Positions 9,431-20,759 of a stretch of 64,000 bases of DNA are shown one piece after another; position 1 is the first letter of the stretch; every line of letters starts with the position of its first letter. A program made the translations under genes and the position numbers. Source of the DNA: Larix kaempferi (lineage: Eukaryota > Streptophyta > Pinopsida > Pinales > Pinaceae). Below the pieces are notes generated by a model. The model was given only the letters and a program-made list of their open reading frames with translations, did not search any database and was not told the DNA's origin. The stretch covers positions 3,286,001-3,350,000 of the forward strand of contig BSBM01000186.1 of assembly GCA_027924585.1 (NCBI GenBank). Reading direction: 5' to 3'.

Positions 9431-12400
9431 ATGGATTACAAATTATAATGATTAGATGTTTCGAGTTATAGAGATTAATGTTTTGAGTTATAGAGATTAA
9501 GGATTAGGGATAGTGATGGTCACAAGAGATATAAATTATGAATTAAATATGTTATTGTGGTTAAATGTTAGGCTTTATAGTTCTTATTGGTTATAGGGAC
9601 TAATCATGATAATGCTATTTTTTAAGGTGTCAAGGTCAACGCTAGGGTTTATAGATTATAAGTTCTTCTAGAGGATAAGGGTTAGGAATTAAAGTTTAGG
9701 GGGTTATGAAATTTAAGCGCTAAGAATTCAAGTTTATAAGGCTCAAGATTTGTATGGGGTGTAATGTTAATGACTATATGCATTAGGTTTTAAGGGGTTT
9801 GAGATTAAATATTAGAATCCATATAATAATTATGGGTGACATGCAAAAGAAGCTTGATGTTATAGGTGTATTAAGTTAAGTCTTAGGTTAATAAGGCTTA
9901 TAGGGGTTATAATTTACGAGTTAATATTTGAAAGGGTTAGGATTTAATCATGCTGGGGTCGAGGGTAATATGGGTTAGGGGTTAAGGGTCACATGGGTTA
10001 TAGTAGTTAAGACTAATTTGAATTATGGGTTATGGGTCTTAGTGGTGAAACCATACAAGAGTTATTGAATTTAAAATCTTCATAAATTAAAGTTGTTAAG
10101 GATAATTGAATTATAGGGGTTAGAATTCATAATTTTTTTATGCAGTAAAGAGATTTTGGTTTAAGTTTTAAGAGGTTTAATAATTATATGTGTTCATATT
10201 TTTTTTGATATTGGAATTACCGGTTATAAGTTTTAGAAGTTGTGTGGTTACAAATTATTGAAAATAAGAGTTGTAAAGTTTTGGCCTTATGTTTCATAAG
10301 AATTATAATGAGTAGGTTTGAGGGTTGCAAAATTTAGGTGTTATATGCATTAAGGGTTAATATTAAGGCTTATAGATATTATTGGTTTAAAGATGCAATG
10401 ATTTACGAACTTAAATATTTTAAAATGTGTAGGGTTTGTAAGGATTTTGTTTTAAGAGATGTTATATCCTATGGTGCTTGAATAGAGAATTAACGAGGAT
10501 CCTTTGTTATAAAACTTTAAATATTGTGTATACACAATTGAACACTGAACTTGGTGCATATTAGGAGTGCTTATTTGGGAATGACCTCCCTCCATCTATT
10601 GCTAACACAATCGAATCTTAGTTCCTAGCAACAAAAAAGGAAACATGTATCATGATACCATGCGAGAAAATTGTTTCCAAGCAATTTCTCAAAATGGTCC
10701 TACAGATACACTCCACATAATACATTTAATAATTACCCTGATGGCCTAATGTATACAATATAAATATACATTGAAAAAGCTTATCTTCAACATTATCCTA
10801 ATTTAAATATTCCAATTAAATGTTATATATAAAAAGAGAGGGAAGGATATCATTAACTATTAAAAATACCCTTAAAAATTTACTTTTAAAAACATCCAAG
10901 AATCCAAATACTAACATTAAAATACACTAATAATAATTATAATCTAATAAAAATTTAATCTATTTCAACAACCAAAATAGAAAAATTCGATATGTTATAT
11001 ATCATAAAATATATACCATAAAATATATACAAACTCAATTCCAATCAAACTCAATTGCTAATATTTTGTAAACTCAATTACCAATATATAATTTTAATCA
11101 AATTTAATTACTTAATGCGAATCCAATTACTATCATATTGATAATTGGTTGTATCATTTCTAATCACACAAAAGATAAGTATTATTGAGTATACTAGAAA
11201 AGAGTACAAAATGTGAACATGATCCTAGGTATTATATGATTATTATATGATATGTGTATTCACAATTAACAACCAATTTCTGCATGTGACGTCAAATTGG
11301 GATTGGTAAACTATATTACCATGATAACGACCAACCAAGAACACTCAATCTAGTCTAGTTTTTGTGTCCCATCCTTACACATTTGGTTTGGAATTTTGAG
11401 GTAGAAAATGTATCCCAAAACAAAACATTTACTATCAAAACTATCTTTATAAGAACTAATATGATTCGATGATGTCAACCATAAGGGTAAATACATTTAG
11501 AAGGAAATGGCTAACACTATTTTTTTCTATTGTATTTTCAACTTATCCCGTTGTACATTTACTCATGAGTGTGAGTACTTGTTCAATGTGAAATTAAATT
11601 CCATATCCAACTAGTAGCTACTTGGCATAATATACCCTTTGTAGGAAAAAACTTGAAATGAATTAAACAAACATACATTTCCTCAATGAAGTACACAAAC
11701 ATAAACACTATAAATTATTTTCCTACATATGATTCCATCCAACAACTCTTGCAACAAAGTAACAAAGATGCATCCAACATGAGGAATAGAATATCGATTC
11801 AAGAGTTAATTGAATAGAGTGCTTCAATACTCATTTTTAACCATTTAACAACTTGTGCACAATGTGACCCTACTATGTAGCCTTGAGTCAAAATATGGTT
11901 TGGTAGAAAATATAGTGTGATTTTGAAATGGTTAAGTTTAATACCTTTGGAGTGTTCAAGCATCTCTCATTTTTGTCATCTCATGTCACTAAGGCAGGAC
12001 TTCTCTATCAAGTAGAGATGCAAACTTTGTTCTATGAACATTTTGGGTATGTTTTATATCAATGTTGCGCTAGAAATAAATATCCACTATGTGTCAAAAT
12101 AATATTTTTAGAGTTTGATTAAACTATGATGGAAATAATTATAGTATCCAATAAATTTGGATTGTATTGTATATTTTCATTACCTCAAACCATATGATGA
12201 GAGACATGCAAGAAAGGAGATCCAACCTAACTTTACAAAATTGAATTATAGGGAAAAAGAGTTTCAACTAAGGAATTGCAATGCCAATTGAGAATCTTAG
12301 TGATTATTTATATATTTATTTCATTTATAAGTTTTTTTTGTTTTACAAAATAGATTTTTTTTAGATATATTTAAAAAATTTAGAATTAAATAAAATAATA

Positions 12401-12950
12401 TTATATATGTATGTGAGATTAATTAATTTTTCTATCAATTTTTTAACTTATAATATATTTATTTTTAAATAAAATAAAAAATTATTTCAATAAAAAATAT
12501 CTTATTATATTATATGACATTCATTTTATTATAATAAAAGTGCAAATAATTAAATTATGTATATCCCTTGTGAAAAATCTTTCATGATTATAATGAATTA
12601 CTTAAATCTTTCATGATTATAATGAATTACTTATTTAAGAATCTAATATGTGAAAAATGTGAAGTATACATAATTTACATTAAGTTAAGAGAAGAAGAAA
12701 AGCATGAATGATGCGAAAGTATACATAATTTACTTTAAGTTAAGAGAAGAAGAAAAGCATAAATGATAACCACATTATAATTCAACTAAAAAATAAAAAT
12801 AATTGAATAAGTTAATTAAAAATATAGGTTACCAAAATTTAACTAAATTATTTTAAAATCAAATTAATAAATAACATAAAATCGTTATCTTATGGTAATA
12901 TTATTTATATTTTATTATCATAATCGTTTAAGTTGTTATTCCTAGGGGTT
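9430..12950 (+). repeat. Dispersed 3.5-kb repeat, copy 1
   Basis: This block aligns by eye along its whole length with 43778-47255 in the same orientation. Matching landmarks include the start ATATGGATTACAAATTATAA (9430 and 43778), the phrase CACGTGAC/CATGTGACGTCAAATTG (11286 and 45705), and the end AAATAACATAAAATC (12870 and 47150). Copy 1 lacks about 170 bp found in copy 2 near 44790-44960. No convincing protein is encoded. The first 1.1 kb is the GGTTA-rich part; the rest is plain AT-rich DNA. It may be a non-autonomous transposon or a pair of very old long terminal repeats 34 kb apart. Confidence 0.75.
12665..12775 (+). repeat. Tandem duplication, about 56 bp unit
   Basis: Two nearly identical copies share the bases TATACATAATTTAC and AGAGAAGAAGAAAAGCAT. 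They lie inside copy 1 of the dispersed repeat and are missing from copy 2, so the duplication is younger than the split of the two copies. A similar smaller duplication (ATCTTTCATGATTATAATG) precedes it at 12575-12630. Confidence 0.75.
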
Positions 12951-13005
12951 TCAAAATATGCACATGGAGAGTTGTCCACGTCAATCTGAAAAGCATGCCA
13001 AGTAG

Positions 13006-13180
13006 TGATAACGGCTACTCTTAATCCAAAACGGCAATGTCGATTTATGAAAGAAAAAATCCTTTAATGGAATGGTATCCAAGGGTGATGTTATATGATA
13101 ACGGCTACTCTTATCCAAAACGGCAATGTTGATTTATGAAAGAAAAAATCCTTTAATGGAATGGTATCCAAGGGTGAGCG
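13006..13180 (+). repeat. Tandem duplication, 92 bp unit
   Basis: The bases GATAACGGCTACTCTT start at 13006 and again at 13098, and both copies run through AAGAAAAAATCCTTTAATGG to CCAAGGGTGA. The copies differ by only a few bases, so the duplication is recent. It sits between the AT-rich dispersed repeat and gene-like sequence. Confidence 0.85.
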
Positions 13181-13239
13181 TACAATTTGAAATTCAAACA
13201 ATTAGGGTAAATTGTAATTTCTTGAAAACGCTTTTATTG

Positions 13240-13540
13240 TCATTGCCTTTCCGATCTGGCAGATTTGGAAGTCGGGGAGATATTAGTGACTCCATGGATG
13301 CAGCTACTGTTGGAGAGAGGAGGCTAGGGTTTCTGTGTTCGCAGCTCCATATAGTGCTCCACCATATTTGGGAGCTAATTCCATGGTCCCCGTCTATGCC
13401 TTGCTTTCTCTGAGGCAGGTCCAAATGGAAGCTCGAAAGGAGGTTATGATGTAGGTCCCCTTGTCATCAGCACTGATCAGATGCGAGATAACTTCAACGT
13501 TAACCCCAGATACGATATGATAAGTTTGTGACAGATGATG
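13240..13540 (+). pseudogene. Possible coding trace, unrecognised
   Basis: GC content and codon-like texture rise here relative to the flanks. One frame reads FSEAGPNGSSKGGYDVGPLV followed by ISTDQMRDNFNVNPRYDMI before a stop near 13528, and a second frame just upstream reads APYSAPPYLGANSMVPVYA, as if one frameshift separated them. I do not recognise a protein family. It lies 130 bp before the reductase pseudogene, but nothing shows that they belong together. It might be an exon relic or chance. Confidence 0.25.
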
Positions 13541-13667
13541 GAAAGGCATGTACCGGCAGACGAGGCTTATCGTCCCTGGATCAATTATGCCCAACAGCTG
13601 TATTTACGTTGTATCCTCGTCTTCTTGCAATCCATCCTCCCGAAGAAAGAAAGAAAGATTGACAAAG

Positions 13668-14059
13668 ATGAGCACCGCTAGCACCGTCCCTGCACCGGAG
13701 GAGGATACATTGGATCATGGCTCGTAAAGACTCTGCTGGGGAATGGCTACACCGTGCATGCCACAATCAGAGATCCAGGAAACCCATCAAAGCATTCATG
13801 CCTCCTCTTTCTCCCAGGAGCCCACGAGAGGCTTCGCCTTTTCAGAGCAGATCTGTGCGACGAAGAGAGCTTCGATCTTGCCATCCATGGCTGCCACGGC
13901 GTCTTTCATGTGGTCACTCCCACAGATTTCGGTGGTGGTGGTGTCGTCATCTCATCCAAGAAATTATTAGATTTGGGATTCAAATATAAATACAGTCTTG
14001 ACCAGATTATTGATGACAGCCTCAAATATTTTCAGAAACTGGGCATACTCATTCACTGA
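13668..14059 (+). pseudogene. DFR/CCR-like NADP-dependent reductase pseudogene
   Basis: The + strand shows the start of a short-chain reductase of the dihydroflavonol reductase / cinnamoyl-CoA reductase / anthocyanidin reductase group, which reduce flavonoid or phenylpropanoid carbonyls with NADPH in the cytosol. Seen: a Met-Ser-Thr-rich start at 13668, a frameshift near 13690, then [20 protein letters not shown] (Rossmann GxxGxxG and the following helix), [22 protein letters not shown] and [13 protein letters not shown]. At about 13938 the reading jumps in frame to [20 protein letters not shown], which is the C-terminal tail of the same family. Roughly 200 residues, including the catalytic Tyr-x-x-x-Lys region, are missing. 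The family's usual length is about 320-350 residues; about 125 remain. It is surely non-functional as an enzyme. Which member it came from cannot be told. Confidence 0.75.
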
Positions 14060-14219
14060 GAACCTGGACTTAATTTCATCACGATATTAAGGAATCATTG
14101 GCAGGGTAGAATATGTCCAGTTTTATGAGCAATGTTGTTTGATGATGGAAAGCCAGTGGAGGAGGAGGTTTGCCTGCAGACTGAAGTGAGACCCATTCCA
14201 CCCCACATTCAAACTGGTT

Positions 14220-14859
14220 GCGGGCACAGAAGAGAAGCTTTGGATGGTCTACTTCCCTGACACTTGCACTCTCAAGGCATATCCCCACTCAGACTTACGC
14301 CCACCTCAACAATGGCTCGAGGAAACTGGATCTTGGCGCCTCAGATTGCGGGCACGGAAGAGAACCTTTGGATGGTCTACTTCCCTGACACTTGCACTCT
14401 CAAGGCATATCCCCACTCAGACTTACGCCCACCTCAACAATGGCTCGAGGAAACTGGATCTTGGCGCCTCAGATTGCGGGCACGGAAGAGAACCTTTGGA
14501 TGGTCTACTTCCCTGACACTTGCACTCTCAAGGCATATCCCCACTCAGACTTACGCCCACCTCAACAATGGCTCGAGGAAACTGGATCTTGGCGCCTCAG
14601 ATTGCGGGCACGGAAGAGAACCTTTGGATGGTCTACTTCCCTGACACTTGCACTCTCAAGGCATATCCCCACTCAGACTTACGCCCACCTCAACAATGGC
14701 TCGAGGAAACTGGATCTTGGCGCCTCAGATTGCGGGCACGGAAGAGAACCTTTGGATGGTCTACTTCCCTGACACTTGCACTCTCAAGGCATATCCCCAC
14801 TCAGACTTACGCCCACCTCAACAATGGCTCGAGGAAACTGGATCTTGGCGCCTCAGGTT
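14220..14859 (+). repeat. Tandem array of five 128-bp units
   Basis: Units start with GCGGGCAC at 14220, 14348, 14476, 14604 and 14732, an exact 128-bp period. Units 2 to 5 look identical or nearly so; unit 1 differs at a few bases (CAGAAGAGAAGC for CGGAAGAGAACC). Because 128 is not a multiple of three, a long frame rotates through all three phases of the unit before meeting the single stop (CCCTGA). The encoded text includes MVYFPDTCTLKAYPHSDLRP. The last unit runs directly into AT-rich non-repetitive DNA at about 14860. I do not recognise the peptide; unit 1 may be the source exon. Confidence 0.9.
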
Positions 14860-16930
14860 CTGTTCTTAGCATATGTCTGATACCCATAATAATTCATATG
14901 TCTGATTTTAAAAAAAGTTTAAATATTCTGTTAAAGGAGGGTTTCTAATGCACGCAAATCCGCTATGAAATCCCCCGCAGTGCTCAGGCCCTCTACCAGT
15001 TGCTTATCAACTCTCCAATGTCCACCCGCGGCCCCGCCTTCTCTCCCAAAATCTGGTGTCGAGAAGGCTTCCTAAATTTAATCTTCCAAGGCGTTGGAAT
15101 GTCTGATTACAGAACCGGTGGAGAACGGACGAGGAGGAGATCATCAGGTAGGATTTCTCTCTGACTTCGCCTATACTATTAATATGTATGGGTTAAAGTA
15201 GAATTGGGTTCGATTAATATGAAAATAGGTTAAATTTTTAGATGAGTTTAAAGTCTTTTTCCACTATAAATTGGCCTTAAAAATTAACCAAAATTTTCGA
15301 ATCACATACTTTATGAAAATTGTTCCATACTTAGATCGATCCACCGAGCTTTTTTTTTACTCTCACATTGAACAATTATTTTAAACATTTTTAAGCCAAC
15401 AAAATAATCAATCTATTGTTTAAAACGGACTTGCAGATTTTCCATATATGTTACCTAAAAAACCATTAATACCTTTCTTTAGTTATGGATTTCTTCCATT
15501 AAAAACAGTTCTTCCACAACCAAATTACTGTAAATGCTTTCTTGAAGAATACCAAACATATGGCTGATTGTATATGCTGTGATATGTATTAAGAAAATCA
15601 GTTATAAGTTTTTTCTATTTCTATTTCATATAGTGAAAAGCTTGTTAATGTTTACTGATTTCATATATGTTATTTGGTTTGTTGATTTTGTGGAGTGATG
15701 AATGGGTATTTGTCCAATAGGTATGAGAAGGGTTGCATAACATGTGTCAATTTTTTTCATATGATTGGCTGAGCAAACAAAAGGGACTTCTCCATTTTAT
15801 GTTGGATGATGGACACATAAAAGTAGGTATTTACCATGATTTGCTTAAATGAAAGAAAATAAATGAATAAGTAGATCAAATTAATAATAGATTATTTTGT
15901 TCTAGTTACTTTGATAACTTGATTTTTTTTATTTTTTAGATAAGAAAATTTTTATGATATTCTTTAAATTATTTAATTCAATTTTATTTTTTTTTAAATT
16001 TTTTTTAAATTAAATTATATATATCTATATCTATCTATCTATATATATATATATATAATCCCTACATGGTTATGGTCTTAAATCTTAAAACCTTTACGTG
16101 ATCAAAGAATGGTCGAAGATGCTGGTTGGTTAGTAGTAGAGTTTTGGTAGTAGAGTTCTTTACATATTTGATTTTTTAAACAATTTTTATAGTTTATTAT
16201 TTTGTAGTTAATTTTAACTTATTTTTATATTTTATACATTTTTGTTAAAAAGTAACAATTGATTTTTTATTATTTTTTTCTTTATTTTGGAAAAACTTGT
16301 TATTAAATTATTCGAAATGCTAAATTTAGAAATAGATAATTAAAAATAAATTTTAGCATGTTTTTTATACATGATTTTGTTTTTTTAAGGTAGACATGTA
16401 GTGGGATGTTTTTTATTACATAATTTTTTTTTTTAAGTTAGATATGTAGTTGGAAATAGAGTAATAATTAGAATGAGAGTAGTATTATTGTTTTAATTTT
16501 TATTTAATTTAGTTATCTTGAAATCTCTCTTTATTATATTATTAGAATTTATTTAGTTTTTGTTTTTTAAGTTAGTCATATGATTGGAAATAGAGTGACT
16601 ATTAGAATGAAAGTAGTATTTTTTTTTATAATTTTTATTGGAAATAACTTAGTTCTCTTGAAATCTTTTTATTATATTTTTTGAATTTATTTAGTTGATG
16701 GATATGGCTAGTTGTTATTATTTATGGATGTAATATTTAAGAACATGGATTGTAAGATATAAATATGTAGTTTTTTAATATATGTTTTAATGAAAATATT
16801 ACTAATAGATGTGCACATATAAAGTATATTAAAATTATGAGGAGTATATGATTTTTCTTTCTTTCTTATAATGTTATTTATTTATATTATTATAGTATAG
16901 CACTTTTATATATTTTTATTGCAATCAATC
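14860..16930. other. AT-rich region without a supported gene
   Basis: One + strand open frame at about 14948-15150 reads IPRSAQALYQLLINSPMSTR and ends near a GT that could be a splice donor (ATCAGGTAGG at 15146). I do not recognise it. The remainder is AT-rich, with poly-T runs and an imperfect repeat of 'aaatagagt' with 'attagaatga' near 16450 and 16590. No RNA gene is seen. Confidence 0.4.
16014..16058. repeat. Compound TA/TATC microsatellite
   Basis: A run of TATATATATC, (TATC) units and (TA) units lies inside AT-rich DNA. It is a simple sequence repeat with no sign of function. Confidence 0.9.
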
Positions 16931-19900
16931 TTAAAGAGGGGTGTAGAAGAGAGGGGTCAAAGGAAGGGAAGAAGCATTTAAGAGGAAGATAAGGGTAACT
17001 AAGGGAGTTTTGGAGTGGTAAAGGAGGAGAAAATGGGGAGAGGAAGAGGGCGTAGGAATAAAGAAAAACATATGAAGATGTTGGGTTATAGAAGCACCAG
17101 GTAGGAAGGGGGAGAGGAGGAGGAGGGGGGGGAGGGGAGGAGGAGCGGGAGAGGAGGATGTGGGGAGGAAGTAGAGGGATGGGGAGGGGAGGAGGAGGAG
17201 AAAGAAGGGGGATGGGGAGAGGCAGAGAGGGGAGGGGCATGGGAGGAGGAGGAGGAGTTGACGAGAGGGGAGGGGAAGGGAAGGTGGATGGGTGGGAGGA
17301 GGGGCATAGGGGAGGGGAGGGGAGGGGGGGGAGGGAGGGGAGGGAAGGAGGGGGACGGGGAGGGAGGTGGGGTGAGGATGGAGGGATAGGGGTTGGAAAG
17401 GAGGGAGAGGGTGGAGGGTGAGGGTGAGGTGGTGGGGAGGGAAAGGAAGGAAAGGAGGAGGGAGAGTGGAAGGGGGATTGGAGGAGGAGGAGGAGGGAGG
17501 GGGGTGGAAGCAGGTGAGGAGGAGGAGGGACATGAGGGTGGGGGGGAAGGGAGGTGAGGGGGAGGAGAGGAGGAGGTGGGGAGGAAGGAGGGAGAGGAGT
17601 AGGAGGGGAGGGGGGAATGACGAGGAGGAGGAGGAGTGAGGGAGGGAGGGAGGAGGAGGAGGAGTGAGGGAGGAGGAGGGGATATGATAGGGCGGGGGAG
17701 GGGAGGCGGATATAAGGAGGAGGAGGGAGGGAGGGAGGGAGCGAGGGAGGGAGGGAGGGAGAGGGGATGGGAGTGGCGTGAGGATGGAGAGATAGGGGTT
17801 GTAATGAGGGAGAGGGTTGGGGAGGAGGGTAGTGTAGAGTGAGGTGGGGGGAGGGAAAGGAAGGAAATGAGGAGGGAGAGTGGAAGGGGGATTGGAGGAG
17901 GAGGAGGGAGGGGGGAGGAGGAGGGCGGTGAGGAGGAAGGGATGGGAGGTGGGGCTGAGGGGGGGGGGAGATGGAGAGTAGGAGAGGAAAATGGGGAGAG
18001 GAGGAGGTGGGGAGGAAGGATGGAGAGAAGGATAGGAGAAAGAGGGGGATGGATAAGTGGGAGGTGGAGGGTAGGAGAAAGAGGGGGATGAGGAAGTTGA
18101 GGAGGAGGAGGACTAAGGGGAGGTGGTGGAAGCGAATGAGGAGTGGGAGGGAGATGGTGGGGTGTAGAGGGGAGGAGGAGGGGCGGAGGGGTCAAGGATA
18201 CTGGAGGAGAGGGGATGTGGGAGTAGGGGCAAGGTGAGGCAGAGGGAGAGGGGGAGGAGTAGGAGGGGGAGATGATGAGTTAAGGGGGAAGGGGGAAGGA
18301 ATGGGAAGGAGACTAAGAATAGCAGGAGGAGGGGGGGAGGAGGAGGGGGGAAGGATGCGAGGGGAGGGGATAGGGAGATGGACGGGAAGGGATAGGGAGA
18401 GGGAGAGGAGGGGTATATAGGGAGGAGGAGGGAGGGGAGTGGAGTGGGGTGATGCTGATGAGATAGGTGGTGGAAATGAGGGAGAGGGTGGGGGGGTATG
18501 GGAGGGAGAGGGTGGGGGGGTAGGGGAGCAAGGAAATGAGGAGGGAGAGTGGAAGGGGGATTAGAGGAGGAGTATCAGGAGCAAGGGGGAGGGGGGAGGA
18601 GGAGGGAGGTGAGGAGAAAGGGATTGGAGCTGGGGAGGGGGAAGAAAAGTAGGAGAGGAAAAGGCCGAGAGGAGGAGGTGGGGAGGAAGGAGGGAGAGGA
18701 GGAGTAGGGGAGGGGGGAAGGAGGAGGAGGAGGGAGGCAAGGAGGAGGAGGAAAGAGAGAGGAGGATGGGGAGGGATGGGAGGGGGGAGGGATGGGAGGG
18801 AGATGAGGAAAGGGAGGGGAGGGGAGAGATTGGGATAGGGAGAGCGAAGGGAGTGGAGGGGATGAGGAGGAGAGAGGGGATGGAGTGGGAGAGAGGGAAT
18901 AGTAGGAGGAGGGGAGGGGTAGGGGGAGATAGGGAGAAAAGGGGAAGGGGTAGAGAAAGGGAGAGGAAGAGATTGGGAGAGTGGGAGGAAGGGGAGAGGA
19001 AGGCAAAGGGGGGTGGATAGGTGGGAGGCAGAGGTGTAGGAGAAAGAGGGGGATGAGGAAGATGAGGAGGAGGGAGACTAAGCGGAGGTGTTGGAAAGGG
19101 ATGAGGAGTGGGAGGGGGAGGGGGATTGGAGGGGAGATGAGGGATGGGGAAGAGGATAAGAGAGTTCGAGGAGGAGGAGGGAAGGGGTGAAGGAGAGAAG
19201 AGGGTAGGGTAGAGGGGAGGAGGGGAGAGATGAGGGAGAGGTAGAGGGGTAGGAGTAGGAGGAGGGGGAGATGATGAGTGGGGGGAGGAGGGGGAAGGGA
19301 TCCGAGGGGGGATGGGAAGGAGACTAAGAAGAGGAGGAGGAGGAGGGGAAAGGAGTGGGTAGTTAGGTGGAGGGGGGAGGAGGGGGAAGGAAGGGTGAAG
19401 GACGAGGAGAGGAGGAGGATGAGGGAGGTAGGAACAAGGATGGGGATTAAAGGGGAGGGGTTAGGGAGAGGGGGGGATCAGGTTTATGGAGGGAGTGGGG
19501 CAAGAGGAGTGGGGGAGGGGAGGGGAGGGGAGGGCAAGGGGAGGGGAGGGGACGGTAGGGGGAAGGTGGGGGAGGAGTGGAGTTGGGGAGGATGGCATAA
19601 GAAGAAAAGGAGAAGGATGAGGAGGGGAGAGGGAAGAGGGTATGGGAATGGAGGGGAGGGGGAGGGGTGGAAGTTGAAGGGGGAAGGGGAGGAGGAGTAA
19701 GAGGAGCACAACAAGGGAAGGGGGGAAGAGGAGGGAGTGGAGGAGGAGAGGACAAGAAGGAGGGGAGTGGAGCGAGGAGAGGACAGGGAGTGGAGGTTCA
19801 AGGATGGGAGAGGGGAGAGGGGAGTGGGAGGGAGAGGTGTGGAGAAGGATTCCAAGAGGCTAGGTGGAGGGGGAGGAATATCAAGGCGGGGGGGAGGGGA

Positions 19901-20715
19901 TATGGTAGAGAAGGAGGAAGTGGGGTGGAGGTGAGGGTAGGGTAGGGGAGGGGAAATGGGAGAGGGGGAGGCAGAGGATGATGGGAGGGGAAGGGGGGTT
20001 GAAGAGAGGAGAGGGTATAGGGGTGGGTTGAAGGATTCCAAGAGGTTAGGTAGAAGGGGAGGAGGAGCAATGAGGGGGGGGAGGAGCAAGGGTAGAGGAG
20101 GAAGAAGTCGGGTGGATGGGAGAGGGGAAGGGGGAGGAGAAGGGGGGAGGGGAGGGGAGGGGAGGGGTGGGGAAGTGGGACAAGGGAAGGAGGAGGATGA
20201 TGGGAGGGGATGGGATAGGGGGAGGAAGGGGGAGAGGAGGCAGCGAGGAGATTGGAGAGCATGAGTAGCAGGAGGAGGAGGAGGAGGAGGAGGATGGGAA
20301 GAGAAGTTGTTAGAGGGATGGTGAAATATGGGTAGGAGAGGCATTAGGTGGAAGAGGATGAGGAGGATGAGTAAGGGGAGGAGGTGAAGGCACTAATGAG
20401 GAGGACTATTATGAGGGGTGGGAGGGAGAGGGAAGGGGTTGGGTGGGGTGGGAGGAGGCAGATAGGGAAGGGAGAAGGAGAGCGGTAGGAGTAGGAGGGG
20501 GAGAGGAGGGGGGAGGGAAGAGGAGGGGGGATGATTGGGAGGGGGGGCAGTTTGGAAGGAGGAGATGAAAGGGAGTGAAGAGGGTGTTGTGGGAGGAGGG
20601 GGGGGAAGGGAGGGGGAGGAGGTAGTAGGAGGGGGACTGGAGGAGGAGGAGGTGGAGGAGGAGGAGAGCCTGGGAGGATAGAGCAAGGAGTGGATGGGAT
20701 GCAAAACAATGGGTA
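16931..20715. repeat. 3.8-kb polypurine (GGA-rich) block
   Basis: For about 3.8 kb the + strand is almost only G and A, mostly (GGA), (GGGA) and (GAGG) words, with T scattered and C very rare. The complementary strand therefore gives spurious Pro/Ser/Leu-rich frames of up to 369 codons, and the + strand gives Gly/Arg/Glu-rich ones; I treat none as genes. It is not a simple microsatellite: longer segments recur, for example GAGGATGGAG-GATAGGGGTTG at 17372 and 17775 (about 404 bp apart), with the same following order of words. A second pair, GAAGGATTCCAAGAGG, lies at 19846 and 20030. The edges are sharp at both ends. Confidence 0.9.
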
Positions 20716-20759
20716 GAGGAGGAGAGCCTGGCTTCGGATTCCATTTTACGTCTTCCGCA

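Noticed and set aside
14264-14948. Nested frames of 126-142 codons as a repeat protein gene
   Set aside because: They result from reading the 128-bp unit in rotating phase; the same text appears in overlapping frames, so no single gene is supported.
16931-18195. Long - strand frames (up to 369 codons) rich in Pro, Ser and Leu
   Set aside because: They are the by-product of the purine block, whose complement has almost no stop codons. Similar frames appear in several phases and have no domain.
17158-20264. Gly/Arg/Glu-rich + strand frames that look like RGG-type RNA-binding proteins
   Set aside because: Low-complexity purine translation; no start context and no RNA-binding domain.
19484-20344. 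286-codon - strand frame in the purine block
   Set aside because: Same cause; the composition is Pro/Ser/Leu only and other frames overlap it.
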